Shown in pieces: positions 17,090 to 25,449 of a DNA stretch of 33,032 bases (positions are counted from its first letter, which is position 1; every line of letters begins with the position of its first letter). The position numbers and the translations under genes were made by a program. The stretch spans positions 1 to 33,032 of IMG/VR virus record IMGVR_UViG_3300045999_006933; one strand, written 5' to 3'. The notes under the pieces are model-generated. The model had not been told where the DNA came from, ran no database searches, and was given only the letters and a program-made list of their open reading frames with translations. The DNA comes from a virus.

Positions 17090-18222
17090 TATCCTACATA
17101 TATTTTTAGTGGAACATTAGATAGCGTTTCTCTTATAGCTTCTGCTTCTTGTTTCTTTTTTTCAAGTTGTGTTTTTCTAGATGTTTCTTCCAACGCATCC
17201 TGTAGTTCTTTTATGAGCCTCTCCTTTTCCAAATTAGCAGAATCAATAAGCTCAGAATAGTTTAACGTTACTTCCGCATTTGGTATTGGGATTTCAAGAT
17301 ATTTTCCACGCACATATCCTAGCATTTCTTTACACAATGCCAAGAAATAAGAATATATCCAAGATTTTCCTACTTCATTTATACGGGAATAGGGCAAAAT
17401 GCCATATGGCGCATTACTGTAATCAGAAACCAATCCAGTTGTTGGATGTCTAACTGGATTAGACCTGTCCTCTTTTAAAATATAAGTAAAGTATAAATTT
17501 ATATCTTCCGATGGAATTGGGAATATTGTTAACTTATTATTGCGTAAATCAAAACTGTATGCTGATTTTCTTATTTCATCGTTAAACTCTATGGCTTGTA
17601 TTCTTAATAAATCGTAGTATACAGGCATTAACATGAATTGAACACCTGTTGAATAGGGACCGAATCCGAATGCGTCTAATAATGCCTGATTTCCCAAATA
17701 TGGATCAAAGAATCGAGATGATGCAGGTACTCTATGATGGAATATCTTTTTAACTTCGATAGTCCCTGACGGTTCGTATATATCATTAAATAGTGTTTTT
17801 AAATCATAATTTTGAACATTTGGTTGTAATCTAATAGATCCAGTTTTAAAATCTATTTCACCGCCAACACCTACCTCTTGACCATATTCATCTGCAATTG
17901 AAACCAATCTTCCTAAATTCGCATTTATAAGCTGTCCAGCTAAATTTGATGATGTTGGTGCACCTTGTAGATTTAACATATTTTGACGTATGTTAAACTG
18001 ATTTACTTGACTTGTATATTCATATACAGCTTCTTCAAAACATGCATAGAAATTAACAGGTTGTAATTCAACGTCAACAATTGGATACCCTAAACGTGTA
18101 GCTGCCCATTTTGCAGCCTTATCTATTTGCTGTCTAAATGCAGAATCCCCATCATAAAAACCAAATGGGGTATCGCCTGGTGCGAAGCTTGATGAACCGG
18201 GCCATATTGGAATTACTACCAT
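17089..18222 (-). CDS. 13: Neck protein (gp13-like head completion)
   Basis: The 377-residue protein opens with VVIPIWPGSSSFAPGDTPFG and has WAATRLGYPIVDVEL and FEEAVYEYTSQVNQFNIRQN in the first 100 residues. The latter is the helical pattern of portal-adjacent adaptor proteins. The middle is beta-rich, and the C-terminal part (about 315-362) is a charged coiled coil (EKERLIKELQDALEETSRKT). Order and overlap with the next two genes match the T4 13-14-15 set, whose products seal filled heads and dock the tail. T4 gp13 is about 309 residues, so the coiled-coil tail may account for the extra length. A promoter-like motif lies 37 nt upstream and the Shine-Dalgarno is AGAG. Confidence 0.65.
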   Translation of the reverse strand: MVVIPIWPGSSSFAPGDTPFGFYDGDSAFRQQIDKAAKWAATRLGYPIVDVELQPVNFYACFEEAVYEYTSQVNQFNIRQNMLNLQGAPTSSNLAGQLINANLGRLVSIADEYGQEVGVGGEIDFKTGSIRLQPNVQNYDLKTLFNDIYEPSGTIEVKKIFHHRVPASSRFFDPYLGNQALLDAFGFGPYSTGVQFMLMPVYYDLLRIQAIEFNDEIRKSAYSFDLRNNKLTIFPIPSEDINLYFTYILKEDRSNPVRHPTTGLVSDYSNAPYGILPYSRINEVGKSWIYSYFLALCKEMLGYVRGKYLEIPIPNAEVTLNYSELIDSANLEKERLIKELQDALEETSRKTQLEKKKQEAEAIRETLSNVPLKIYVG

Positions 18223-18258
18223 ATCATTCTCTGTATTTTAATTAAAATATATCTTATA

Positions 18259-18269
18259 TATAAATATCA
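18259..18269 (-). promoter_or_regulatory. Late-promoter-like motif before the neck genes
   Basis: The sense strand reads TGATATTTATA (continuing TATAAG), 37 nt upstream of the ATG of the gp13-like gene. The TGA stop of the preceding gene is the first three bases of the motif, so the two are fused. Confidence 0.55.
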
Positions 18270-19103
18270 TAAATTTTGAAGTTTTAAGTCATTTATTACC
18301 CAATCTTTTACGTCATTTGTTTTTGAGAAGTATATATTTACTCCGCTGTTAACATTGACAGTATAAAATGAATAAACCTCAAGTGCACCATTATTTACAC
18401 CAGGACCAGAACTTTGTTTAATAAATGGAATCACGCTTTTATTTTTATTGGATTCATAAGGAATTACATATGTATAAAACCGTTCTGTTACGCCAGCGTC
18501 TGAATTTCTATTATAGTATAGCGTAAAGTTTTCGCCATCTAAATTATATGAGCTTGATAGATTAATATTTTGTGTTCCAGTATCAGATCCCATATCACCA
18601 AATGCACCAAATACGAAATCAGAATTATCATTTACAGAAATCGAGTATTTAAATATACCCTGTGCTACAAATCCATGTGTTATTGTAAATAACCTACCAA
18701 ATGCAGATGCCGTTTGTGCAGTTACTACACCATCAGATTGATTTATTGGCGTTAAAATTGGTGTATAATATGCATTTGTTGACGGGTTGTATAAATAAAA
18801 ATAGCCCCATCCATCAAATATATCACCTGCCCAATCTGACCAATATTGAACAGATGTTGTTGGTGGCGATACTGTTCCTGGGTATATATAATCCCCGAAT
18901 ATTGCAGCTGGTACATTACTAGTTGCCATATCTTTTGTTACAGCCGCACCAACTGTTAAATTTTGCGAACCAGTTAAATTTTTAGATACTACATATTTTA
19001 AACTAGACGATAACTGAAATGAAAGACTTCCGTTTATATAATTTGGAGAACGCATTATTGTAAAATTGCCCTGAGTTCCTGTATTTAATAATGTAATTGG
19101 CAT
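18267..19103 (-). CDS. Unrecognised beta-rich protein next to the collagen-like fibre
   Basis: I do not recognise this 278-residue protein. It is rich in Ser, Asn, Tyr, Phe and Gly and poor in charged residues, with many short beta-like stretches (WSDWAGDIFDGWGYFYLYNP near 88-107, FVFGAFGDMGSD, FYTYVIPYE). No signal peptide, transmembrane segment or catalytic motif is evident. It starts 12 nt after the fibre gene, without a clear Shine-Dalgarno, so translation may be coupled. Composition and position suggest a virion-surface protein such as a fibre tip, adaptor or receptor-binding subunit. That is inference, and a baseplate accessory protein is equally possible. Confidence 0.7.
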   Translation of the reverse strand: MPITLLNTGTQGNFTIMRSPNYINGSLSFQLSSSLKYVVSKNLTGSQNLTVGAAVTKDMATSNVPAAIFGDYIYPGTVSPPTTSVQYWSDWAGDIFDGWGYFYLYNPSTNAYYTPILTPINQSDGVVTAQTASAFGRLFTITHGFVAQGIFKYSISVNDNSDFVFGAFGDMGSDTGTQNINLSSSYNLDGENFTLYYNRNSDAGVTERFYTYVIPYESNKNKSVIPFIKQSSGPGVNNGALEVYSFYTVNVNSGVNIYFSKTNDVKDWVINDLKLQNL

Positions 19104-19115
19104 AAATTATAACAT

Positions 19116-22100
19116 TTAATATTTTGATTTCAATTCTAATACCTGTTTTTCCAACTCTTGTATTTTTTCCAATAAATGTTTAATTATTACACTATGATAC
19201 GGGACTATCTGTTCATAATTTACTGTCAACTGACTTCCAGCTGGGCTTGTAAATCCATCATTATCTATATGCTGTTCCAATGATTCATTCGGTATTATGC
19301 CAACTAAATTATCAAATCCTGCTTTTGAAACATTTTGTGCAGAATAACCAATTTTTATTCCGCTATCTTCATTGTATTTCCACGTAAATTTTATCGGTTG
19401 AGTATTTAAAATAAATTTTTTTGATTCATCTATTGATACAAAATCAATGATATTTTTTAATCTTTCATCTGAATATGCATTAAATTCTGAGGCGGCTATT
19501 CGTTGATTTGCAACTAATGAATATGCAGCAATTGCAGATGATGTACCAGTCAATCCTGATGTATTTAGGTATCCATATGAACCTAAATTATAATTAGCAC
19601 TGCCATTTATAGTTACAAATCCTGTTTTAGATGATGTTCCTATTAAAACTCCACCAGTTGCTCCCGTTTGTCCATTTATAATAAGATTGCCAGATCCAGA
19701 AACATTTAGCCATAAATTAGCATCGGGTATAGTAGAATGGAAATGTCCATTTCCATCATCAAATATAACAATACTTCCATTGTTAATAGAAAGCCCACCG
19801 CCTGTATTTTTTAACCCCGATAAATCATTAGCGGTTGTTGCTGGTAATGCAAGAGAACCGGAATCATTAAGAGTGAGTATTTTAACATTATACGCATGAT
19901 TGATAATTTCAAAACTTCCACTTTCATTTAAGCGGAATGTTTTAGATGGCGTTACTGCACTCCCTGTTGTATTTGTTACACGCATAAAATCAAAATACTT
20001 GTTTCCACCGCGTGTTCCGTAACCATAAAGATCTAATCCAACTGAGTCTACTAACGGCAATCTCGTTAATCCAAAACTTCCAGAAACTGATTGAAATCCC
20101 GATATTATATTAGACCCAGTTATATTAAATGAACCAGATATATCAAATGATCCAGTTAATGTTAAAGAAGATCCGGTTAAGATAAGATTTCCACCGGTAA
20201 TTACTTCGCCATCAATTCCGGTTGACGTTAAAACTCTACCCCGAAATGGATTAATTACAACAATAGATCGACCCGATGTACCGCTAGTCCCAGATGTTCC
20301 AGATGTTCCGGATAAACCGCTAGTCCCAGATGTTCCAGATGTTCCGGATAAACCGCTAGTCCCAGATGTTCCAGATGTTCCGGATAAACCGCTAGTCCCA
20401 GATGTTCCAGATATACCGCTAGTTCCAGATGTTCCAGATATACCGCTAGTTCCAGATGTTCCAGATATACCGCTAGTTCCAGATGTTCCAGATATACCGC
20501 TAGTTCCAGATGTTCCAGATATACCGCTAGTTCCAGATATACCGCTAGTTCCAGATGTTCCAGATGTTCCAGATATACCGCTAGTCCCAGATGTTCCAGA
20601 TGTTCCAGATATACCGCTAGTCCCAGATGTACCAGACGATCCAGTTGTAAATGGTATTCCGTTTATAATAAGACTACCCGATATATTTAAACTTCCGGTT
20701 ATATTAGAACTACCAGATATAAACATAGATCCAGATAAAAGTATTTGATCTACAGATGGGAATGTTACAGAAGTACCCGTGACTGCAAGTGATCCAGTTA
20801 TATCAGTATTTCCGTTAATACTTAACGTTGAATTTGAATATATTAAATTTGATGAAGCCGTTGCTGCATTTATAGAACCGTCACTCAATATTATCCGGTT
20901 AGCCCCTGGATTACTTATTGTATTAAATCCAGTTCCAGATGTACCAGTGGTTCCGGACGTGCCACGTGCACCAGATGTACCAGATGTTCCAGTTGCACCA
21001 GATGTACCAGATGTTCCAGTTGCACCAGATGTACCAGATGTTCCAGTTGCACCAGATGTACCAGATGTTCCAGATGTTCCAGATGTTCCAGATATACCAC
21101 TAGTTCCCGGTGTTCCCGTTGCTCCAGAAGTACCAGAAGTACCAGGGATTCCAGTTGCTCCAGAAGTACCAGAAGTACCAGATGTACCAGGGGTACCAGG
21201 AGTTCCAGTTGCTCCAGATGTTCCTGATGTTCCTGTTTCACCAGAAGTTCCAGATGTTCCTGTTCCACCAGCTGTGCTAGATGTTCCAGAGGTACCTGAC
21301 ACGCCCATTGATCCGGATGGACCAGTTGATAATCTAGTTATATTTGCCGTTGATCCAGCTCTAACTCTAACTAACTGTCCACTTGAATTTAAAAACGCAT
21401 TTACATAACTACCACTTGGCATGTATCTATATATTTTCAATGGAACAGGTGCAGGTGCTACTGTATTTGAACCGTAAATAATATAACTCCCAGTCCATAC
21501 TTGTACATTATTTTGTAATATACTGAATACGATTGTATCTTGGACTGTCTGTGGGTCAACTATTAAATTAAAATTTAAGTCATAATATCCGTCATACGAT
21601 GACATAAATCTTCCACTAGAGCTATAAAATTCCATCCCTAATGTAGGAATATTTTCAACCATCATTGAACCAGAAAATACATCAAAGAAACTAGACGAAT
21701 ACCCAGAATCGTTTGTTCTAGTTAAACTTAACATTTGATCGGTACTTACGCCTAATGAATTCTGTATTACTGTAATTCCACCTGAAGTGGATGATGTCCC
21801 CGATGTTCCTGATATACCAGAAGTACCGGGATTTCCAGTTGCACCAGATGTTCCTGCTGTTCCAGTTGCACCAGATGTTCCTGCTGTTCCAGTTGCACCA
21901 GATGTTCCTGCTGTTCCAGTTGCACCAGATGTTCCTGCTGTTCCAGTTGCACCAGATGTTCCTGCTGTTCCAGTTGCACCAGATGTCCCAGATGTTCCAG
22001 TTGCACCAGACGTTCCTGCTGTTCCAGTTGCACCAGATGTTCCTGCTGTTCCAGTTGCACCAGATGTTCCTGCTGTTCCAGTTGCACCAGATGTTCCTGC

Positions 22101-22547
22101 TGTTCCAGTTGCACCAGATGTTCCAGATGTTCCAGTTGCACCAGATGTTCCAGATGTTCCAGTTGCACCAGATGTTCCCGCTGTTCCAGTTGCACCAGAT
22201 GTTCCCGCTGTTCCAGTTGCACCAGATGTGCCAGCAGTTCCAGGTAAACCTGTTTCCCCAGATGTACCAGATGTTCCTGAATTTCCAGTTGCCCCTGATG
22301 TTCCGGATGTACCTGGGCCGCCTGAAGTACCAGAAGTACCGGGTCCGCCTGAAGTACCGGCTGTCCCAGTTGCACCAGACGTTCCAGATGTCCCAGATGT
22401 TCCGTTTACTATAGTTTCCGATACTATACTGGGTACCCCAACTTGTATAGTTGTTGGAGCAAGCGCTGTTGTAACTGAAATCTGTGCTGAATCACTAGGA
22501 GTTATTGATAGATTTGAATTACCCGTATTTACTATTATGTTTGACAT
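19116..22547 (-). CDS. Collagen-like tail fibre with C-terminal S74 chaperone domain
   Basis: The 1143-residue protein has a 48-residue head (MSNIIVNTGNSNLSITPSDS...). A first collagen-like Gly-X-Y block follows at about 49-254, mostly GATGTAGTS, then a globular beta-rich domain at about 255-412 that resembles a C1q/TNF-type jelly roll (my impression only). A second GTS/GAT block lies at about 413-538, a short beta region comes next, a third GTSGTSGIS block lies at about 634-760, and then a beta-rich stalk. The C-terminal 118 residues start at SDERLKN (residue 1026), the signature of S74 intramolecular chaperones that drive fibre trimerisation and then self-cleave. They end in a coiled coil (LLEKIQELEKQVLELKSK). 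It is probably a trimeric side fibre or head decoration. Its ATG overlaps the previous stop in TAATG, with no evident Shine-Dalgarno. Confidence 0.85.
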   Translation of the reverse strand: MSNIIVNTGNSNLSITPSDSAQISVTTALAPTTIQVGVPSIVSETIVNGTSGTSGTSGATGTAGTSGGPGTSGTSGGPGTSGTSGATGNSGTSGTSGETGLPGTAGTSGATGTAGTSGATGTAGTSGATGTSGTSGATGTSGTSGATGTAGTSGATGTAGTSGATGTAGTSGATGTAGTSGATGTSGTSGATGTAGTSGATGTAGTSGATGTAGTSGATGTAGTSGATGTAGTSGATGNPGTSGISGTSGTSSTSGGITVIQNSLGVSTDQMLSLTRTNDSGYSSSFFDVFSGSMMVENIPTLGMEFYSSSGRFMSSYDGYYDLNFNLIVDPQTVQDTIVFSILQNNVQVWTGSYIIYGSNTVAPAPVPLKIYRYMPSGSYVNAFLNSSGQLVRVRAGSTANITRLSTGPSGSMGVSGTSGTSSTAGGTGTSGTSGETGTSGTSGATGTPGTPGTSGTSGTSGATGIPGTSGTSGATGTPGTSGISGTSGTSGTSGTSGATGTSGTSGATGTSGTSGATGTSGTSGARGTSGTTGTSGTGFNTISNPGANRIILSDGSINAATASSNLIYSNSTLSINGNTDITGSLAVTGTSVTFPSVDQILLSGSMFISGSSNITGSLNISGSLIINGIPFTTGSSGTSGTSGISGTSGTSGTSGISGTSGTSGTSGISGTSGISGTSGTSGISGTSGTSGISGTSGTSGISGTSGTSGISGTSGTSGLSGTSGTSGTSGLSGTSGTSGTSGLSGTSGTSGTSGTSGRSIVVINPFRGRVLTSTGIDGEVITGGNLILTGSSLTLTGSFDISGSFNITGSNIISGFQSVSGSFGLTRLPLVDSVGLDLYGYGTRGGNKYFDFMRVTNTTGSAVTPSKTFRLNESGSFEIINHAYNVKILTLNDSGSLALPATTANDLSGLKNTGGGLSINNGSIVIFDDGNGHFHSTIPDANLWLNVSGSGNLIINGQTGATGGVLIGTSSKTGFVTINGSANYNLGSYGYLNTSGLTGTSSAIAAYSLVANQRIAASEFNAYSDERLKNIIDFVSIDESKKFILNTQPIKFTWKYNEDSGIKIGYSAQNVSKAGFDNLVGIIPNESLEQHIDNDGFTSPAGSQLTVNYEQIVPYHSVIIKHLLEKIQELEKQVLELKSKY
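20270..20646 (-). repeat. Collagen-like repeat block 3 of the fibre gene
   Basis: Tandem units of 27 bp (encoding GTSGTSGIS) and 36 bp (encoding GLSGTSGTSGTS) are nearly perfect at DNA level. Every unit length is a multiple of three, so copy-number changes stay in frame. Confidence 0.9.
20934..21308 (-). repeat. Collagen-like repeat block 2 of the fibre gene
   Basis: Gly-X-Y coding repeats of mixed 9- and 18-bp units (GTSGAT, GTPGTP, GETGTSGTSG) with more sequence divergence than the other blocks. It is the only block with several Pro residues. Confidence 0.85.
21786..22403 (-). repeat. Collagen-like repeat block 1 of the fibre gene
   Basis: A long tandem array dominated by a 27-bp unit encoding GATGTAGTS, roughly 15 copies between about 21837 and 22220, with degenerate edges (GGPGTSGTS, GNPGTSGIS). 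Units are almost identical in DNA, which indicates recent expansion by slippage or recombination. Confidence 0.9.
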
Positions 22548-22912
22548 TATCTAGTTACTGATTTTCTAATTTTTACAGTTCCTTCCATTAATCTGGCTAC
22601 AAAGCTTCCACTATGAATTTCCAAGTCATATATTGAGCTATCAAATGTTAACGTATCAGATTTTGCAGCAGATATGTATATCCGTATTGATCCTGATGTT
22701 GGTGTAATAATTAAACCAGTGCCGTCTGCATCAAGTGATGAGCTTAAAGTTAAGTATTTTGTAGTTGTATTATCTGCATAATCAGGTCTAAGTTGCATCA
22801 TTGCCTGATAATTTGTTAAATTTATCGGGGCACCGGTTGCATCATTATATGCTATAGTAAAATCTACAGTAGTTCCCTGTTCTATCGTAAAATCATATCT
22901 ACCAGCAGCCAT
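22547..22912 (-). CDS. Small beta-sandwich structural protein upstream of the fibre
   Basis: The 121-residue product starts MAAGRYDFTIEQGTTVDFTI and has the alternating pattern of an Ig-like beta sandwich: INLTNYQAMMQLRPDY, then GLIITPTSGSIRIYISAAKS, then YDLEIHSGSFVARLMEGTVK. The (K/R)YDFTIEQG...LTxY...MQ(L/I)R layout is one I associate with small proteins beside phage tail fibres, resembling the N-terminal domain of baseplate upper proteins (BppU type). It has a GGAG site and overlaps the fibre start in TAATG, which implies coupled translation and a probable role in attaching the fibre. No enzymatic motif is present. Confidence 0.65.
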   Translation of the reverse strand: MAAGRYDFTIEQGTTVDFTIAYNDATGAPINLTNYQAMMQLRPDYADNTTTKYLTLSSSLDADGTGLIITPTSGSIRIYISAAKSDTLTFDSSIYDLEIHSGSFVARLMEGTVKIRKSVTR

Positions 22913-22923
22913 TTAATGCTCCA

Positions 22924-23658
22924 TTATTTCGTTGTGTTTTCTTCAAAATATGACAATATTTCTTCAACAATTGGATGTCTGTGATTTTGTTTTAATTCAC
23001 GAAATCCAATTCCTTGAATTTTATCTTTCATATTAAATAAATATGGAAATCCGCTATCTTTTTTATTTTTTAAATCAGTTTGAGTTGTATCACCACAAAT
23101 AATCATTTTTGAATGCATACCCAACCTAGATAAAATCATTTCCATTTGTGATTTTGTAATATTCTGTGCTTCATCCACAATAACACATGAGTTTACAAAT
23201 GTTCTACCTCGCATAAAACTTATAGGGGCAATTTCTAATTTATCTTCATTTATTAATTTTTCTATTTTATCTTTTCCTGCAAGCATATACATATTTGCAT
23301 GAATGGGAGCAACCCATGGATTCATTTTTTCTTCCATTGTCCCTGGTAAAAATCCAATATCTTCATTAGATACAGTTGGCCGTGTGATAATTATCTTATC
23401 GATTTCCCTATAAAAAAGATATTCTAAGGCGATTTGACACGCTAATAAAGTTTTACCTGATCCTGCTTTACCAGTTAATACTGAAATTGCATTTGTTAAT
23501 ATTTCAGCTTTTGCTTGCTTTTGTTCTTCATTTAATGATAGCCCAAATTTAATTTTATTTTTTATCTGTTTTCTCCCCTGTTTGATTCCATAATTTTTTT
23601 CAAAATCATCATCGTTAATTTCAAATGTTTCTTCATTTTCCGCACTGTAGTTTATCAT
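22924..23658 (-). CDS. phoH: PhoH-family ATPase
   Basis: The 244-residue protein has a full P-loop core: Walker A GKAGSGKT at 63-70, a Walker B-type CVIVDEAQN at 158-166, the family segment ITRPTVSNEDIGFLPGTMEE at 91-110, and ICGDTTQTDL followed by FRELKQNHRHPIVEEIL near the end. These are the hallmarks of PhoH-like NTPases, related to helicase/nuclease-type P-loop proteins; their physiological role in phages is unsettled. All ATPase motifs look intact. It sits between the capsid terminator and the fibre genes, with its own promoter-like motif 34 nt upstream. It is an unusual non-structural gene inside the virion cluster. The first 40 residues are charged and probably disordered. Confidence 0.93.
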   Translation of the reverse strand: MINYSAENEETFEINDDDFEKNYGIKQGRKQIKNKIKFGLSLNEEQKQAKAEILTNAISVLTGKAGSGKTLLACQIALEYLFYREIDKIIITRPTVSNEDIGFLPGTMEEKMNPWVAPIHANMYMLAGKDKIEKLINEDKLEIAPISFMRGRTFVNSCVIVDEAQNITKSQMEMILSRLGMHSKMIICGDTTQTDLKNKKDSGFPYLFNMKDKIQGIGFRELKQNHRHPIVEEILSYFEENTTK

Positions 23659-23691
23659 AAAGAACCCAAATTATGTAAATGGATATTTTTA

Positions 23692-23702
23692 TATAAATAT
23701 CA
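23692..23702 (-). promoter_or_regulatory. Late-promoter-like motif before phoH
   Basis: The sense strand reads TGATATTTATA (continuing TAAAAATA), 34 nt upstream of the phoH ATG and about 29 nt downstream of the capsid terminator. It is one of the best matches to the shared consensus. Confidence 0.6.
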
Positions 23703-23730
23703 TCTTTGTATTGATTATTAAGTAAATAAT

Positions 23731-23764
23731 AAATAAAAATGGGTAGCATTTCTGCTACCCATTT
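23731..23764 (-). terminator. Rho-independent terminator after the major capsid gene
   Basis: The minus strand forms a perfect 12-bp stem, AAATGGGTAGCA with TGCTACCCATTT, closed by a GAAA tetraloop and followed by TTATTTATT. It lies 22 nt after the capsid stop codon and closes the head gene unit. Confidence 0.9.
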
Positions 23765-23786
23765 ATTACTTCTATCTAGAGATAGA

Positions 23787-25421
23787 TTATATATCACCGA
23801 GTGAATCAATCTGGATAAGACCGTAGAACTCAGGACGAACAATCTTCTTAGCATAGCGAGTCATTACTCCCTTACGTGGTGTAAAGGTGTTTGGATCGTA
23901 TACAAGAGGTGTCATGATGAGTGGAACATATGGAGCATAAACTGCACCAGTTTCAAGGAATTGTGATCCACGATAACCCATGAGAATTTGGTTCTCTAAC
24001 ATATATGGGTTCTTATAGATTTGATATCTTCCTTGGAATGTACCAACTTTTTGAACTCCCATCGCAAATTGCATTTCTTGGCCATTACCTCCATCAACTG
24101 CAAATCCTGGCATTGATTCAAGAATTGTTGCAACCTGTGGTCCAACAACAGCAAAGTTAGCACCACCACGCATTGTCTTCTGGTGAATAGCGTTTGATAC
24201 CTTTTGCATCTTAGTACCAAGAGTCTGGAACCATGTCTGCTGTGTGTATGCAGATGCTTGTGCTTGTGCAGTTGTAAGATCAGTAAACCCACCCTGAAGC
24301 GCATCATAGTAGCGTCCTGTGCGAGCTGACCATCTTTCTGTTGTTTGAGCATTCTTAATAAGCATGTCAAGAATTTCAAGATCAATTTCTTGAGAGATGT
24401 ATTCAGAAAGCATTGATGTCAATTCTGCTTCCGCATCGATTGAATGGTAAGCATTCAAATCTTGTGCGAATTCAGGTGTCCATACAGCTTTTAACTTACG
24501 TGTTTTTGCAACGATAGTTTCGCTACGAAGTTCGAGATTGATTTCTGGGATGTCAAGTGTTCCTGTTCTATCTTCGAAATCACCACGGCTAAGAGCTGTT
24601 GGTTGGATACTATAATCAACAACAACGCCTGCAGGTGCTGTTCCTCTACAGATAAATGATATCTGAGTTAATGCTGCATTTGTGTTTGTATATTGTGGGA
24701 AGAATTCTGTGATACCAGAACCGCTAACTTGGAAAGCGCGTACTGCTTCAACATCATATGATGAAGACATTGATGATGTTGCAACTGTAAGCTTAAATAC
24801 CTGACCAGCGGCAATTGATGCAGAATATGAATTGAAGAATTCAGTATCGAAATCGTAATCCGCAGCCGATACAGATGATGTAACAAAGTTTGTTGCTGTT
24901 GATGCAGAATTCTGTGATAAAACACCTGTTCTTCCTTCGTTAATAGAATATCCATAACGTCCAGCACCGTAAAGACCACCTGATGGATCTACACCTTCAG
25001 CGGCTTTACCAGTAACACCGAATACCGAATCTGATTGTGAATCTTTACCTGCACCGGTTGTAAATCCTGGCTGTGCTGTTCCATATTTGAAATCAAGGAA
25101 GAATACAAGACCAGACGGTAAGTTCATTGGCTGAACAGAAACAAAATCTTTTGCAGCAATTTGTGCAAAAATACGTCTTACAAGTGGAAGAGCAACGCCT
25201 GCCCACTCTTCTGAACCAGCAGCTGTACCTGTTCTTGATGACTCTTCGATAAGTTGCTTTGCTTGGTTTTCAAGAAGGATAGCCATTCCTGACTTACCAT
25301 ATTGATCTGCAAGTCCTTCAAGAAGACCTGTCTTTTCCCACTTGTTTATAAGTGGCTTTGCCTCGTCCATCTGCTTTTTGTATGGGCTAGATGTTTGGCT
25401 TAAAATTTCTCTAACGCTCAT
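23787..25421 (-). CDS. 23: Major capsid protein (gp23-like)
   Basis: The 544-residue protein has the T4 gp23 layout. A helical N-terminal prodomain is followed by ENQAKQLIEESSRTG (51-65) and SEEWAGVALPLVRRIFAQIA, the start of the HK97-fold shell domain. Conserved stretches such as FVSVQPMNLPSGLVFFLDFK and LKAVWTPEFAQDLNAYHSID follow, and the C-terminus is YAKKIVRPEFYGLIQIDSLG. T4 gp23 is 521 residues and is cleaved by gp21 after residue 65 at an (I/L)xE site. The equivalent here would be after LIE or IEE at 57-60, an inference. The start has AGGAG eight bases upstream. The scaffold gene precedes it by 28 nt and a strong terminator follows, matching its need for high expression. Codon choice here includes more G/C-ending codons than in neighbouring genes. 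Confidence 0.96.
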   Translation of the reverse strand: MSVREILSQTSSPYKKQMDEAKPLINKWEKTGLLEGLADQYGKSGMAILLENQAKQLIEESSRTGTAAGSEEWAGVALPLVRRIFAQIAAKDFVSVQPMNLPSGLVFFLDFKYGTAQPGFTTGAGKDSQSDSVFGVTGKAAEGVDPSGGLYGAGRYGYSINEGRTGVLSQNSASTATNFVTSSVSAADYDFDTEFFNSYSASIAAGQVFKLTVATSSMSSSYDVEAVRAFQVSGSGITEFFPQYTNTNAALTQISFICRGTAPAGVVVDYSIQPTALSRGDFEDRTGTLDIPEINLELRSETIVAKTRKLKAVWTPEFAQDLNAYHSIDAEAELTSMLSEYISQEIDLEILDMLIKNAQTTERWSARTGRYYDALQGGFTDLTTAQAQASAYTQQTWFQTLGTKMQKVSNAIHQKTMRGGANFAVVGPQVATILESMPGFAVDGGNGQEMQFAMGVQKVGTFQGRYQIYKNPYMLENQILMGYRGSQFLETGAVYAPYVPLIMTPLVYDPNTFTPRKGVMTRYAKKIVRPEFYGLIQIDSLGDI

Positions 25422-25449
25422 CTATTTCTCCTAAAATTAATTTAATTAA

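Noticed and set aside
20270-22403. Regular short repeats that could look like a CRISPR array
   Set aside because: There are no unique spacers between identical repeats, and all units are in-frame Gly-X-Y codons.
21787-22554. Long plus-strand frames (PDVPAVPVA repeats) across the collagen blocks, and other minus-strand frames in the same DNA
   Set aside because: The repeat units are multiples of three, so a frame open in one unit stays open in all. The fibre frame alone continues into unique domains with an S74 end.
23633-23854. 73-residue minus-strand frame overlapping the capsid end, terminator and phoH start
   Set aside because: It crosses a strong terminator, overlaps two certain genes in another frame and has no recognisable features.
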